Positions 1-13,044 of a stretch of DNA of 64,000 bases are shown here, one piece after another. Location of the stretch: NCBI RefSeq assembly GCF_032854445.1, contig NC_088304.1, positions 24,537,513-24,601,512 of the forward strand. The letters are read 5' to 3'. Numbering within the stretch: position 1 is the first letter of the stretch; the number at the start of each line of letters is the position of its first letter. A program made the position numbers and the translations under genes. Under the pieces are notes generated by a model, which was given only the letters and a program-made list of their open reading frames with translations, was not told the DNA's origin and ran no database searches. The DNA is from Liolophura sinensis. Taxonomy: Eukaryota > Mollusca > Polyplacophora > Chitonida > Chitonidae.

Positions 1-45
1 TGGTCGCCACCGAACCGCTGGAACAGGTGTCATACGCCACCATCC
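1..45 (-). CDS. Left receptor gene exon 3 (partial)
   Basis: Acceptor ggtaacag ends at 46. The in-phase reading is 'GMVAYDTCSSGSVAT', matching 'GLKAYDSCSSPHVAV' encoded by exon 3 of the gene at 54931. The exon is cut by the window edge. Confidence 0.75.
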
Positions 46-3000
46 CTGTTACCATGGGAACAGGGTAAATGAGAATAACAATGAGTCAGGGTTTTGAAAT
101 ATTCCACATATGTTTATTTACTTCTACAACTGTTGTTTAATGCCATAATGAATCAATTTAACCTGTAAGGTATATGGTCATCAAGGGCAGTTCATCGCCT
201 CTTTCAAAGACATCCAACAGGCTCACCCGTTATGCTGAATTGGAAATACAAGTCACAAAATATTTTTGAAGATATATCTGTATATTTACTGATACTTCAT
301 AGGTTTACTCAAGACCATGTCACTCCACTGACATCAGTTTTGGTTTACATTTGTATTATTGACTCATATAGTGGCAGTCAGATTTATGAGTGGAGGAAAC
401 CGACCCAAGTTCCTGTGGATGCCACGGAGAAATGCCAGTGAGAAATACCACTGTGACATGCCACTATGACATCTATGCTAAGCATTCAATCAATTATAAA
501 ATAAGCGTACCTGGAGTCACACCAGCAATGCAGTTATAATATAGGCTAACCAAGAATTACACCAGGGATGTAGTTATATTAAAAGCTTCACTAGAGTTAC
601 ATCAGGGATATGGTTACAAGCTTATCTAGAGCCACATCAGGTGCGCAGTTATAAGCCTACCTGAAGTCATGCCTGGGATGTAGTTATAAGCTTATCTACA
701 GTCATGCCTGGGATGTAGTTATAAGCTAACCTAGAGTCACGCCTGGGATGTAGTTATAAGCTAACCTAGAGTCACGCCTAGGATGTAGTTATAAGCTAAC
801 CTAGAGTCATGCCTGGGATGTAGTTATAAGCTTACCTAGAGTCACGCCTGGGATGTAGTTATAAGCTAACCTAGAGTCACGCCAGGGATGTAGTTATAAG
901 CTTACCTAGAGTCATGCCTGTGATGTAGTTATAAGCTAACCTAGAGTCACGCGTGGAACGTAGTTATAAGCTTACCTAAAGTCATGCCTGGGATGTAGTT
1001 ATAAGCTAACCTAGAGTCACGCCAGGGATGTAGTTATAAGCTAACCTAGAGTCACGCCAGGGATGTAGTTATAAGCTAACCTAGAGTCACGCGTGGGACG
1101 TAGTTATAAGCTTACCTAAAGTCACGCCTGGGATGTAGTTATAAGCTAACCTAGAGTCACGCCTGGAATGTAGTTATAAGGTAACCTAGAGTCACGCCTG
1201 GGATGTAGTTATAAGCTTACCTAGAGTCATGCATGGGATGTAGTTATAAGCTTACCTAAAATCAGTCCAAGTATGTAGTTATAAGCTAACCTAGAGTCAC
1301 GCGTAGGACGTAGTTATAAGCTTACCTAGAGTCAGGCTTGGAATGTAGTTATAATCTTACCTAGAGTCACGCCTGGGATGGGGTTAAAGCCGTTGATTCT
1401 GGCTAGGGCGAAGCGAGCTGCCTCAAATGCCTGCATGTTGTAAGGAGCTGAAATACAAAACACAAACGATTAAAAATTACCATTTAATACTATATGATAA
1501 GACATGAGCTCAGCACATATTCCATAACTTTTAAACATGGAAATTTTATACATGATGAAAATTATATACATAATATAAATTATGTACATAATATTAACAA
1601 AAAAGAGTGGAAGAGTTTTGCAATACATGTATTATTTAATTATGTGCATAATATGATCAATTTGAGATGTGCATGTATTTTTCAGTTTGAAGAGAGCACA
1701 CTAAGGGGGGACAACTCTTTGAGAAAACTTTATTCAGGAGCATAAATCTGTCAAAACTACATTTAAGGTTTTACTATAAATATTAACTTTCACAAGCGTG
1801 ACTTTAATACGTTCAGCCATTTTGTACTTAAGACAATTTTATCGCTACAGCTAGCACTTCAAATTTATCATCTTTTCCACATGTATTTGGAATAAATAAA
1901 GACAATACAAAGCAGTAAATGAGAAAACAGAAACAGAGCGATGCATGTTATCCCTGTTCACTGTAAATTGTACTTAATCCTAATTTCTTATAACACACAT
2001 GTATTCATATTACCACCTTATAGACTAACATAGATTTTAACTTCCAAGGCTCCAATGAAGAGTTTCAAGAAAGAAACAGTGACTTTATGAAAAGAATGAT
2101 TTACTTCCATGCTGATCCACCAAATGGAGCTCATCCCAATCCTCCCGCACCGCTAAACCCAAGCTCCAACAAACGAGGAGTAGAAAAAATTTCAGGATTA
2201 CAATACGCAGTTTTTGAGTTACGTCATTACGACAACAGAGTAACGTCCTATTGCAAAATGATGTCGCCACTTTGCGGCACGGTAGGGCTAACTGCCTATC
2301 TTATAACATGGCACTGATTGTGTTTAGATCAAAGTACCGTGATAACATCAATAGTTTTGCAATATTGGGAACCCAAATCCATCCAAGAACATGATTCAGA
2401 AGATCAGTCTAATCCTTTTTAATTAGTACTCTATATTCTATATACCACCCCATGTTAAAATTACCAGACTGGCCCTACTGTGCCGTAAAGCGAAGACGTT
2501 ATGTCACAAAGGGACGTCACTCTGATGTCGTAACGTCATATTTCGAAACCTGCGTATTAAGGAAACTTTGAGGACAAAACAGAACCTTTGAGGATGCAGC
2601 AGCCTTTGAGGATGAATAGGATTCTTTGAGGAGTTAGACAGAACCTTTGAGGATAAGACAGAACCTTTGAGAATGTGAAGGAACACTTAGGGGTGAGTAA
2701 GAACCTTTGAGGATGAATAGGAACCTTTGAGGACATAACTTAGAGAATGTGAAGGAACACTTGAGAATGTGAAGCAACATTTGAGGATGTGCAGGAGCCT
2801 TTTGAGGTTGTGCAGAAGCCTTTTGAGGATGTGAAGTCCTTGGGGAGAAGCAGGAACCTTTTGGGAGCATGTGTAATGAAGTGAAAGAACTTTTGGGGAA
2901 GATAAAAGAGAACATGAAGAAATCGGAGGTGATGGGTTCAAAGCTTGGCAATAACCCCAGAGCACCTGAAGAAGCCTTTCATGACAACAAGGAAACCTTG

Positions 3001-3510
3001 CTTCATGCCCTTTAATTGGTGTTTTATGCCGTACTCAAGAATATTTCACTTACACGACGGTGGCCAGCATTATGGTGGGCGGAAACCGGGCAGAGCCTGG
3101 GGGAAACCCACAGCAATCTGCAGGTTGCTGCGTTACCTTCCCACGTATGACCGGAGAGGAAGCCAGCATGAGCTGGACTTGAACTCACTATGACCGCATT
3201 GGTGAGAGACTCCTGGGTCATTACGCTACGCTAGTGCGCTAACCAACTGAGCCACGGAGGCCCCTCAAGCCCTCACATAAACTTAGTACCTGAAGATTAA
3301 AAAAACAACTTACCATCTCCCACAGGCCCACATCCGTAATTCCCAAAACCTCTGGTTCTAAGGGGAAACAATCCACCAATCACAACATTAGGGTTCGCAG
3401 CTCCAATATTCACCATTCTGCGGGAGGCACACGTCTGACTTGTCAGAGGTTGACAGTGAACTGTTGTCATCATGACAACCAGGCACAGAAGTATCTTCAT
3501 GTTTGAAGAT
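1..3510 (-). CDS. 5' part of a multi-VFT-type class C receptor gene (runs off left edge)
   Basis: Three exons are visible, read right to left: 3314-3500 (ATG and signal peptide), 1361-1447 and 45-1. Phases agree (1,1). The product starts with a hydrophobic signal peptide (MKILLCLVVMMTTVHC), then a block with TC, 'GGLFPLRT' and 'YGCG', then the first helix and strand of a VFT lobe ('AFEAARFALARING', 'PGVTL', 'AYDTCSS'). The same order, the same 87-nt second exon and the same phases occur in the five-VFT gene at 54931, so the two are close paralogs. The family is metabotropic glutamate receptor-like (extracellular periplasmic-binding fold). The number of VFT modules and the membrane domain lie outside the window. 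An acceptor (ttttgcag) sits 10 nt before the ATG, so a non-coding exon or trans-spliced leader is implied upstream. Confidence 0.8.
480..1380. repeat. 35-bp minisatellite made of exon end plus splice donor
   Basis: About 25 tandem units of 35 bp (forward core 'ctagagtcacgcctgggatg' plus 'tagttataagctaac'). On the minus strand each unit is the last ~20 nt of exon 2 followed by the first ~15 nt of its intron. At least seven units retain GTAAG after the exonic CTAG; others have GTTAG. Units grow more divergent away from the exon (toward 480). Confidence 0.9.
1361..1447 (-). CDS. Left receptor gene exon 2: first VFT helix
   Basis: The 87-nt exon lies between acceptor tatttcag and donor GTAAGA, phase 1 on both sides. 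It encodes 'YNMQAFEAARFALARINGF' followed by 'PGVTLG', the helix and turn typical of the start of a VFT LB1 lobe. Its last 20 nt are also the core of the minisatellite that fills the following intron. Confidence 0.8.
2550..2900. repeat. Minisatellite with core 'cctttgaggatg'
   Basis: Imperfect units of roughly 26-28 bp around 'agaacctttgaggatg' are repeated about a dozen times in intron 1 of the left receptor gene. The long open frames across it on the minus strand come from the repeat and are not genes. Confidence 0.75.
3010..3264 (-). mobile_element. tRNA-derived SINE, near full length (family A)
   Basis: On the minus strand it starts with a tRNA-like head ('cctccgtggctcagttggtt', box B-like 'gagttcaagtcc'), then a conserved body ('cataatgctggccaccgtcg') and the tail 'gagtacggcataaaacacca'. 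It lies in intron 1 of the left gene. Confidence 0.85.
3314..3500 (-). CDS. Left receptor gene exon 1: signal peptide and N-terminal block
   Basis: The ATG is at 3500-3498 and the donor GTAAGT follows 3314, phase 1. The product has a hydrophobic leader ending near 'VHCQ', then QTC, ASRR, 'GGLFPLRT' and 'YGCGPVG'. It matches exon 1 of the gene at 54931 in length and motif order. The exon itself begins at 3510 after an acceptor. Confidence 0.8.
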
Positions 3511-3513
3511 CTG

Positions 3514-6500
3514 CAAAAGAGATAATATAATATTGTCTAAATAGAAAGAAACAGTGTACCAACAGGCCTAAGTAAGCATCATACAGAAATACAATGCATT
3601 TGAGCATGTATTACCTTAGTACTGAATCAAAAATTTGCTAAAATTTAATGAATTTTCAAAGGCGAATAAAGTAACAGCAATTTTATTTTGTGTTTTATGA
3701 GCACTAAAAAGCTAAGTCGGCAATGAAAACAAAAAATAAAATAAAAATAGAACTGAAAATACATGTTTGCATTGTGTCTAATCATAAGTTTGTTATGACT
3801 TATCTGTTCACAACTTTCCGAGTATATAACATTAGCCACTGCTGGGACGGTCTACACTTCCCACAAATTAAACCTTACAGTTTTACGTTTTTACCCTCCT
3901 CCAATATCAAAAAAAAAGATTCAGTTTGCCCATAAAACAAAATTTTAAATTGTTGTGGCCTGAAAGTCACAAAATATTACTTTTGGTGCTAAAAATTATA
4001 TTCTTCCAGCTGATTATGATCCTACCTTTCAAACAAACATCAAAACACCATTCTGAGATCAATTCTGTCAATAGAGCTCTCAGACAAAATGAGTAAGCTC
4101 ACTCATAGATGAAAATTTTAGGTCAGATACAGTTGTGTTTGTTTTCACAAATAAATATAGAGAAATTCAGTTAAAAATTTAGTTTATCTGTCAATGTATA
4201 AATTTAGCCCTAAATCCCTGTCAGTTTGAAATGAAATATACATGTGTAGAAAAGCATCCAGGTCACAACAGAGAGTGTACCTGTGATTCAGTGTTCACAG
4301 TGTTAAATGCAGATTCCATTTTAGCAATATCTTTGTGCTTTTCAAGCAAGAATTCAGAGAAAATCTTTGATACATGTACTCCATCCACCAAATAACAATT
4401 TATTCCTGGTATGAAGAAATAATTCAGTCATAAGCCTTTTTTCAGGGTTAAAGTGAAAACATATGAAGGTTTATATATATATATATGTCCTTTATTTATC
4501 TATATCGAAGTGAAAGAATAAATGCTGAAACTCTCATGAGAATAAAAGTTTCCCTACCTTGTGAATTCTCACATTATCACTAGTTTTAACTTCCCTAATT
4601 ACACTGAAATAAAAACAATCCCAGCAAAGTGTGCAGCCACGTGGCCAGAAATCACTGGAGCATGAAACATCAAACAAATTCACCTAGCTTATAAAAAATG
4701 CATTTGTAGAACATGCATATTTCAGCTCTGACAATCGGTCCGCTTTGATGTAGCAAGCCGCAACACCTAATTAATACTTATTACCATCTGATGAACAAAT
4801 GTCCGAATGCACGTCAGCCGTACATGGTGACTGGAGACACCTGTTTACACCAGCACATTTCGTACTTCTCGTTGTCCCGGTGATAACAAGATCTAGAGTT
4901 AGTAGCTTCATGCCCCAGTCTAATCGCCACAGGGATCTAACAGTGTGCCCAAGCCTTATTTTGCCAAGAAACAGACCTCAGCTGCCGCACTCTACTGTAA
5001 GGGAGACACGCAACTTTAACACAAAACATATACGTTTATCTCAGTGTATTTAACTTACATCTCTTGCATCATCTTCCGAAGATATTTAGAGATAAGATGT
5101 CCCTACCCTGATCCCTGCAAACACACACACACACGACACATGCACAGGTAGGAGAGAAAAGGGTACAACATCCCCTCCCCACCTTCATCAAGCAACCCCA
5201 CCCCTGCTAACACTCACCCTCAAGTTTAAATGGCAATACCCTATTTATATGGACTGATAACAGTCGAATGTTAAGATTCCATAATGTAACTTTTGGACAC
5301 TTATACATTGTGCAATTAGTACCTGTACCTGTCAAAGAGAAATCAGGAATTCTTATCAGCTCACAATTTCCAACTGTTCTTAGTGAGAGTACATTTGACA
5401 GCCATCCCACCAGGCATGTCTTTGCAGAGACGAGACCCATAACAGCTCCCAAGGTCTGCACCTCACCCTCCTAACCCTTTTTCCTTTTTGCATTGGGCAT
5501 ATCTGAAAAAAGGTCCCCCAGGGTGGCAAATTGTTTGGATAATCCAGTTCTGCTCAGCAAAGTAGCTGTATTCTGTGAACTGGATTAAATGACCAAATGG
5601 GGTATGGGTGGTGAGGGGAGGGGCAGGCACCACAGAGTGTGCTCTGGAGGGGTAGAGTCAACCTGGGGAGTGCAGTAAAGCATATTCAGGAATCAGAGGG
5701 CAGATGCTGTACATTACAAAAGAGGCAGCTATAAAATGGGGAAGGAAATAAGCCCAAAAAACATCCAAGCAGTAGAATCACCCAATATCCCAAAGAATCT
5801 ATGCTCCTAGCACAGAAGTTAAGATCAGGCAAAAAATATATGGGATGTGTATAGATTTGAACAAGGGGATAAGGAGTTAACCCAGGCCAGATATTCTAGG
5901 ATTGCTCACAAGGGGCAGACATCAGTCATAGTGTTACAATACTATAATTTAACTACAGTGTGTCTCAAAGTTCTACATTCAATACTTTGTATTCAGCTCA
6001 AATATCTTCAGAGGACAGGAAAAGCATTTCAGCTAAACATTAATCAAGTTAAAACAGAATTGTTTTTGATTACATATATGGTAAATGTTGTTCCTCTAAT
6101 TATATCTCTAGAAGAAAGAAGATAAATAAGTATGATTATTATGCATTTGCACAAATAACAGCAGGTGTGACAAAGAGTAACAATGTTGATAACATATACT
6201 AATGTCCACAATGTTGAAAACGTATACATAATGTCAACGCTGATGGACAAATGAAATAAAACTTCAAAAGATTCGATTCGATACTGTCTATATCAAAAAA
6301 CAAAAAAATAAATGAATATTTTTAAAAAATACTAACAACAAAATACCCTGCAACTACAATAGACACTGAGAAATGCACATTTTGATTCGCTTCGAATAGA
6401 AACAATTTATCACGTCATTTTCTGTCCAAACCACCCATAGCCTGTATACATGTACACGCCTTATATTGTGTTGTTGTTGCATGACACTGTAGTACAAGCA

Positions 6501-9129
6501 CGCTATTTCTGAACACTAAATTTTGCTTTCAATTTATACAAAAATAATATTGCGGGTGACATGGGTGGAAATATCAATTGCTGATATACTGAAGAAACAT
6601 AAATTCTAAAACAAACGTCAAATGACAGCATATACTTACATCAAGAACCGCCCTGCGCTATCACACCCAAATAGACGAGAAAAAAACCGTTCCAATATTT
6701 CCAATCAGTGGTTCAAAGCCTTGTAAAATGAATCCATATTTCTTGACATCACATATAAAAACCACAGATTTCTTGCTGCCAAAAACTCCTTCTGAAATCT
6801 TGTTCCAAAAAATAATAAATAAAATGGTCGGAAAAAAATGTACCCAGCCTCTCCCTAATGAAAAGTGGGTGGTGTGGTGGCAGCGTGTAGGTAAACCGGC
6901 CTTACATGCATGTAGGGTAAATCTACCCCTAAAATAGCCTGAGGGCTGATTGTTCGGAGAGACAGGCCAGGCTAGAAGACAGGTTGTCAACTAAGCCTAC
7001 CCGACCATGAGCCAGCTGAGTAAAACCCGTCAGACGGGTTTGGCGAGTTATTTTCGTACCTGCCCGCCATAACACATCATCAAGGGCAGATAAGCACGGT
7101 CGGGTGATTGTACCTGAGAATTCAATGAACATCTATCGATTAAGTATTACAACCAGTCTCTTTCAATTTTACATGCAGACTGCTGAATTTAACCCCAAAA
7201 CTTAATTACAAATTCATACTCTTAGAATTGTAATTTTTTCCAAAGTGTGGCAGCGAAGTACACCTATATATGTATTATATACCGAAAACTACATTTTTAA
7301 CATGAGAACTACACCTAACATATCATTCCCATAATAGGCCTACCCACATGGCTGTATAGCAAATGTGAATGCATACGTTTGGTATTTTTTCGTTTGACAT
7401 CTGTAATAAGAAGGTATATAACCTGGGTAAATGTACTGATTAAAAAATGGAATATTATAGTAGGCCTAAATGTTCCGTTTATGATACACAAACCGAGCCG
7501 GCTGGTCCATATCGGGACTCTTGCATAGCAGTTGACTAACTCTAGTCGATCTAATACAAGTCAGTTACGAAAACACTTACACTTAACTCCACCCATGGAA
7601 CTGACTGCCGACATATAAATATAGTATTCATATTTTATTGAATAAAGTACGGATGAACCATTTAGTGAGTTAGTCAAAGGTGTACCGCAGTACCCTATAT
7701 ATATAGGTTTATACTGGATGAATGAGTGATGATGGTGTCAGCCACATCTGACCCAGAACACATTTATACCAGGAGACAGTAAATGATTTTCTATGCGACA
7801 ATGAACAACTAAGCTTAAACAAAACGGACGGATATATTTTATAAACCAGGTAAATACAACAGACACAAACGTCAGGAAAAATCGAAAATCAATTCACGTA
7901 TGTTTAAATCTTATATGTTTAATATATACGTATTTGTAGATTGAATATATGCATAATCTACAAACGTATATGTGTAAAGTGTATATAAATATATATGTTA
8001 TCTAAAATACGCACAATTTTACCTTATGATAGATACGACTAAGGCAATAGTCTTTAAATGTCGAATGACAATATCGCCAGCCATGCTATTAAATAAATTG
8101 AATATAGAATCGATTGTGTAAAACTTTTGCCGAACATGAACAAAGTCTACATAGTCAACCAGGATGTGTTTGATGCCGTACTTGGGTATCACATCTAACT
8201 CGCGACGGAGCAGTGCCCCCGTCGTTTATAAAACTGTGTGTCACATGAGATTGCTCAATACACCACCTAATTAAAACTACTTTTAACATGTCGAGACATA
8301 CTCTCTAAAAGCAAATGTGTACAAAAATACACAAGATGTGCATCACATGCACACATTAATTGTAACAAATTTGCACAGGTGCATTCATTTGTAACTAGCA
8401 TATGTCATATTTACATACCTACACATTTAGCGTGTACGTGTGATACACATGTTGTTTACATCGCGGGCGACACAACATACATGTGTACACGTTTAGTTTT
8501 TGATCATCAGTATAACCCGTAGGCACGGGATCTTCACGTGTATAACACGTATATGTTCCGTTTCCAGTTCCTACTGCACTCTGATTCCACGTTCTATTAA
8601 TTTGAAGCAAGACTGGTTGGGTTTAAACACCTATGATATAATGACTACTCGTCCGCATAGGGTCTGTGGAGAGCATGCTTGGCGCGTCAACAACACGGGA
8701 AGGCCAGTCATAGGCGGTGCACCGCGACACTGCACTTCAGTAATATGCAGATCTATCATCCAACTTCCCGGTGCACATTTCACCTCTGGGATTTAATAAA
8801 TGAATTTAATAAAATCTAGCCACGTGTTGGTTTAATAACTAGAAGTTCAGCCCATTTACTCAAATCCATACAGAAAATCGATTTGTTCCCAGCTCGGCGG
8901 GTGATCATACTTATAATAGATACCTGAATAAGAGTGATCCATTTCGTGGCATGGATTGGACTGGAAACCGAAATCAGACATCGCGTTCAGTTAACAGCGA
9001 AAACTACGGTAAGAAAAGTTTTACGGATTTCATCCGACTTCTGATCACAGATATACATCTAGTTTTCTTTCCAGGTTATCTTATTCTTCATAGATTACAT
9101 CCATGCTATGCGCGTTTAATTGTTATTTT
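3514..9129. other. Head-to-head intergenic region, no gene seen
   Basis: This AT-rich spacer lies between the left receptor gene (transcribed left) and the plus-strand receptor (transcribed right). I see no supported coding exon. It contains a short CA run (5117-5134), a TA run (4474-4490) and the palindrome at 7023-7041. Promoters of both flanking genes may lie here or nearer them, but no specific element is recognisable. Confidence 0.5.
7023..7041. repeat. Short palindrome, core shared with 61206-61222
   Basis: A perfect 9-bp stem (AAACCCGTC/GACGGGTTT) with a one-base centre. The 17-nt core AACCCGTCAGACGGGTT recurs exactly at 61206-61222. It may be part of a short non-autonomous element. 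Confidence 0.5.
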
Positions 9130-11480
9130 CCGTGGTGTATTGTATGTACAGAATATGTATGGAATCCAGACTTTATATACGGCTGTGTCAAACCTTGACA
9201 ATATGGCTGTATGAAATGCAGAATTTATATACAGCTGTGTCAAACCTTGACGATGTGGCTGTATGAAATGCAGACTTTATATACAGCTGTGTCAGACCTT
9301 GACAATGTGGCTGTATGGAATCCAGAATTTATGTACAGCTGTGTCAGGAATTGACAACATTGCTGTATGGAATCCAGAACTTATATACAGCTGTGTCAGG
9401 CCTTGACAATATTGCTGTATGGAATCCAGACTTTATATACGACTGTGTCAAACCCTGACAATGTGGCTGTATGAAATGCAGAATTTATATACAGCTGTGT
9501 CAAACCCTGACAATGTGACTGTATGGAATCCAGGCTTTATATACAGCTGTTTCAAACCTTGACAATGTGACTGTATGGAATCCATACTTTATATACAGCT
9601 GTGTCAAACCTTGAAAATATGGCTGTATGGAATCCAGACTTTATATACGGCTATGTCAAACTTTGACAATGTGACTGTATGGAATCCAGACTTTATATAC
9701 AGCTGTTTCAAACTTTGACAATGTGACTGTATGGAATCCAGACTTTCTTTACAGCTGTTTCAAACTTTGACAATGTGGCTGTATGAAATGCAGACTTTAT
9801 ATACAGCTGTATCAAACCCTGACAATGCGACTGTATGTAATCCAGACTTAACATACGGCTGTATCAAACCCTGACAATGTGACTGTATGGAATGCAGACT
9901 TCATATACAGCTGTGTCAAACCTTGACAAATGTGGCTGTATGGAATCCAGGCTTTATATACAGCTGTGTCAAACCCTGACCATATGACTGTATGGAATCC
10001 AGACTTTATATACAGCTGTTTCAAACTTTGACAATGTGGCTGTATGAAATGCAGACTTTATATACAGCTGTATCAAACCCTGACAATATGACTGTATGGA
10101 ATCCAGACTTTATATACAGCTGTGTCAGACCTTGACAATGTGGCTGTATGGAATCCAGAATTTATGTACAGCTGTGTCAGGAATTGACAATATTGCTGTA
10201 TGGAATCCAGAATTTATATACAGCTGTGTCAGGCCTTGACAATATTGCTGTATGGAATCCAGACTTTATATACGGCTGTGTCAAACCCTGACAATGTGGC
10301 TGTATAAAATGCAGAATTTATATACAGCTGTGTCAAACCCTGACAATATGACTGTATGGAATCCAGGCTTTATATACAGCTGTATCAAACCTTGACAATG
10401 TGACTGTATGGAATCCATACTTTATATACAGCTGTGTCAAACCTTGAAAATATGGCTGTATGGAATCCAGACTTTATATACGGCTATGTCAAACTTTGAC
10501 AATGTGACTGTATGGAATCCAGACTTTATATACAGCTGTTTCAAACTTTGACAATGTGACTGTATGGAATCCAGACTTTCTTTACAGCTGTTTCAAACTT
10601 TGACAATGTGGCTGTATGAAATGCAGACTTTATATACAGCTGTATCAAACCCTGACAATGCGACTGTATGTAATCCAGACTTAACATACGGCTGTATCAA
10701 ACCCTGACAATGTGACTGTATGGAATGCAGACTTCATATACAGCTGTGTCAAACCTTGACAAATGTGACTGTATGGAATCCAGGCTTTATATACAGCTGT
10801 GTCAAACCCTGACCATATGACTGTATGGAATCCAGACTTTATATACAGCTGTTTCAAACTTTGACAATGTGGCTGTATGAAATGCAGACTTTATATACAG
10901 CTGTATCAAACCCTGACAATATGACTGTATGGAATCCAGACTTTATATACAGCTGTATCAAACCTTGACAATGTGGCTGTATGGAATCCGGACTTTATAT
11001 ACAGCTGTTTCAAACCTTGACAATATGGCTTTATGGAATCCAGACTTTATATACTGCTGTTTCAAACTTTGACAATGTGACTGTATGGAATTCAGACTAT
11101 ATATACAGCTGTGTCAAACCTTGACAATATGGCTGTGTGGAATCCGGACTTTATATACGGCTGTGTCAAACCGTGACAATATGACTGTATGAAATGCAGA
11201 CTTTATATACAGCTGTGTCAAACCTTGACAATGTGGCTGTATGAAATGCAGACTTTATATACAGCTGTGTCAAACCCTGACAATATGACTGTATGTAATC
11301 CAGACTTTATATACAGCTGTGTCAAACCTTGACAATATGACTGTATGAAATGCAGACTTTATATACAGCTGTGTCAAACCTTGACAATATGACTGTATGA
11401 AATGCAGACTTTATATACAGCTGTGTCAAACCTTGACAATGTGGCTGTATGAAATCCAGACTTTATTTACGGCTGTCTCA
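9130..11480. repeat. 52-bp minisatellite with an 833-bp higher-order duplication
   Basis: About 45 units of 52 bp ('ctgtatggaatccagacttt', 'atatacagctgtgtcaaacc', 'ttgacaatgtga'). Diagnostic variants recur exactly 833 bp apart: 'gactttcttt' at 9741 and 10574, 'gacaatgcga' at 9821 and 10654, and the unit starting at 9301 and 10134. A block of 16 units has therefore been duplicated as a whole. Confidence 0.9.
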
Positions 11481-11519
11481 GATCTTCACGTTATGACCAT
11501 GAAAACGAGACGGTATGGC

Positions 11520-12175
11520 TGTATGACATCCTGACTGTATATGTGGCTGTATGAATCTATATATGGCTGTATGAAATCCAGACTGTATGTATATGGCTGT
11601 ATGAAATCCAGACTGTATGTATATGGCTGTATGAAATCCAGACTGTATGTATATGGCTGTATGAAATCCAGACTGTGTGTATGGCTGTATGAAATCCAGA
11701 CTGTATCTATGGCTGTATCAAATCCAGATTGTATATATGGCTGTATGAGATCCTGACTAGCTGCGTGGTTGTGTGAAATTCAGATTGTGTGATTGGCTGT
11801 ATGAATCCTGACTGTTTATATGGCTGTATGAAATCCTGACTGTTTATATGGCTATATGAAATCTTGACTGTATACGTATATGTGGCTGTTTGAAATTCAG
11901 ATTGTAGAATTGCCTGTATCAAATCCTGACTGCCTGACTGTAAATATGGCTGTATGGAATCCTGATTGTATATGTATATGTGGTTGTGTGAAATTCTGAC
12001 TGTATATGTGGCTGTATGAAATCCTGACTGTAAATATGGCTGTATGGAATCCTGATTGTATATGTATATGTGGCTGTGTGAAATCCTGACTGTATATATG
12101 GCTGTATGAAATCCTGACTGTACATATTGCCGTATGAATACCTGACTGTGTATATGGCTGTATATACACCACAAC
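11520..12175. repeat. ~30-bp minisatellite related to the 52-bp array
   Basis: Units of roughly 28-32 bp ('ggctgtatgaaatccagact' plus 'gtatgtatat') follow the 52-bp array directly. They look like the same sequence with the 'cagctgtgtcaaaccttgac' half removed. Open frames exist on both strands only because the units lack stops; they are not genes. Confidence 0.85.
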
Positions 12176-12519
12176 ACATACCTAGCCCGAAAATTCAGTC
12201 TAAGGATGGCTTGTATTTACTGATATGTGGAGAAATCTACCATCCCGGGTGAGATGTGCATCTGATCACATTGTATCATAACTACCCTAGGCCATCATTA
12301 AAAAGTTGTTTGTTGCGGGTAGCAAACCTTGTTTTTTGAAGTCTGGTCGGTCGACAGTTATCTTGAAAGTAAACTGAAAGTAATTGCTGGCCCGCATAAT
12401 CTGACTGCTCATTGGATTAACGCGGGTCCAATTTTCGTCACCTACTTCAGGGCATACATTTCCGATTTTAAATCCTCTTTAAAAACTTTGTTGTTCTCAT
12501 AACCAAGTTCTTTTACACT

Positions 12520-12840
12520 GAAGACTGGATTAGGCTCTGCTGGCAATATCGCTGTATGAAACCCAGACTAGGTGATTTTATTAAATCCCGACTGTATGCT
12601 GTATAAGGTCTAACAAATCCAGATATTTGCAAGAAGTCTGGTGGTGGCTGTATTACATCCGGACGATTTGCACACATGTATGTGTGAAATTCAGAAGATA
12701 TAGCTGTGAAATCCAAAAATACAATCAATTACAATGAAATTTATACGTTACTTGTTTACGTGAAACACTGAAATATATGTTTGTATTGAATCCCGGCGAT
12801 TTTTGTTCTATGAAAACCATATGGCAAACATGGCTATAAA
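12520..12840. repeat. Decayed continuation of the ctgtatgaaatcc repeats
   Basis: Scattered degenerate units ('gctgtatgaaacccagact', 'gctgtattacatccggac', 'gctgtgaaatcc') trail off toward the plus-strand receptor gene. Confidence 0.5.
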
Positions 12841-13044
12841 ATCTACACCATATGGGTGCAGGAACTATATAAGCACAAAAACTGACAATATATTTGTTAA
12901 ATCCATATATGCAGATAGAGCTGCAAGGATAAAACCGACACGAAGTCTTATTAAAAGCAGTTGTCCGTCGAGTATGTGTTTGTATGCTGTGACTGCCTCA
13001 GATGGTATATTTGGTGTCTTTTGCATTGTGACTCAGTTAGGCTC

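Noticed and set aside
480-1380. CRISPR-like array
   Set aside because: Units are contiguous without unique spacers and the context is eukaryotic intron.
2634-2965. Overlapping minus-strand open frames of ~90-105 codons
   Set aside because: They run through a Leu/Ser-rich translation of the cctttgaggatg minisatellite; no splice logic or domain.
11541-12179. Open frames up to 156 codons with Tyr/Cys or His/Ser/Gln repeats on both strands
   Set aside because: Produced by a stop-free 28-32 bp minisatellite; reading is open on both strands at once.
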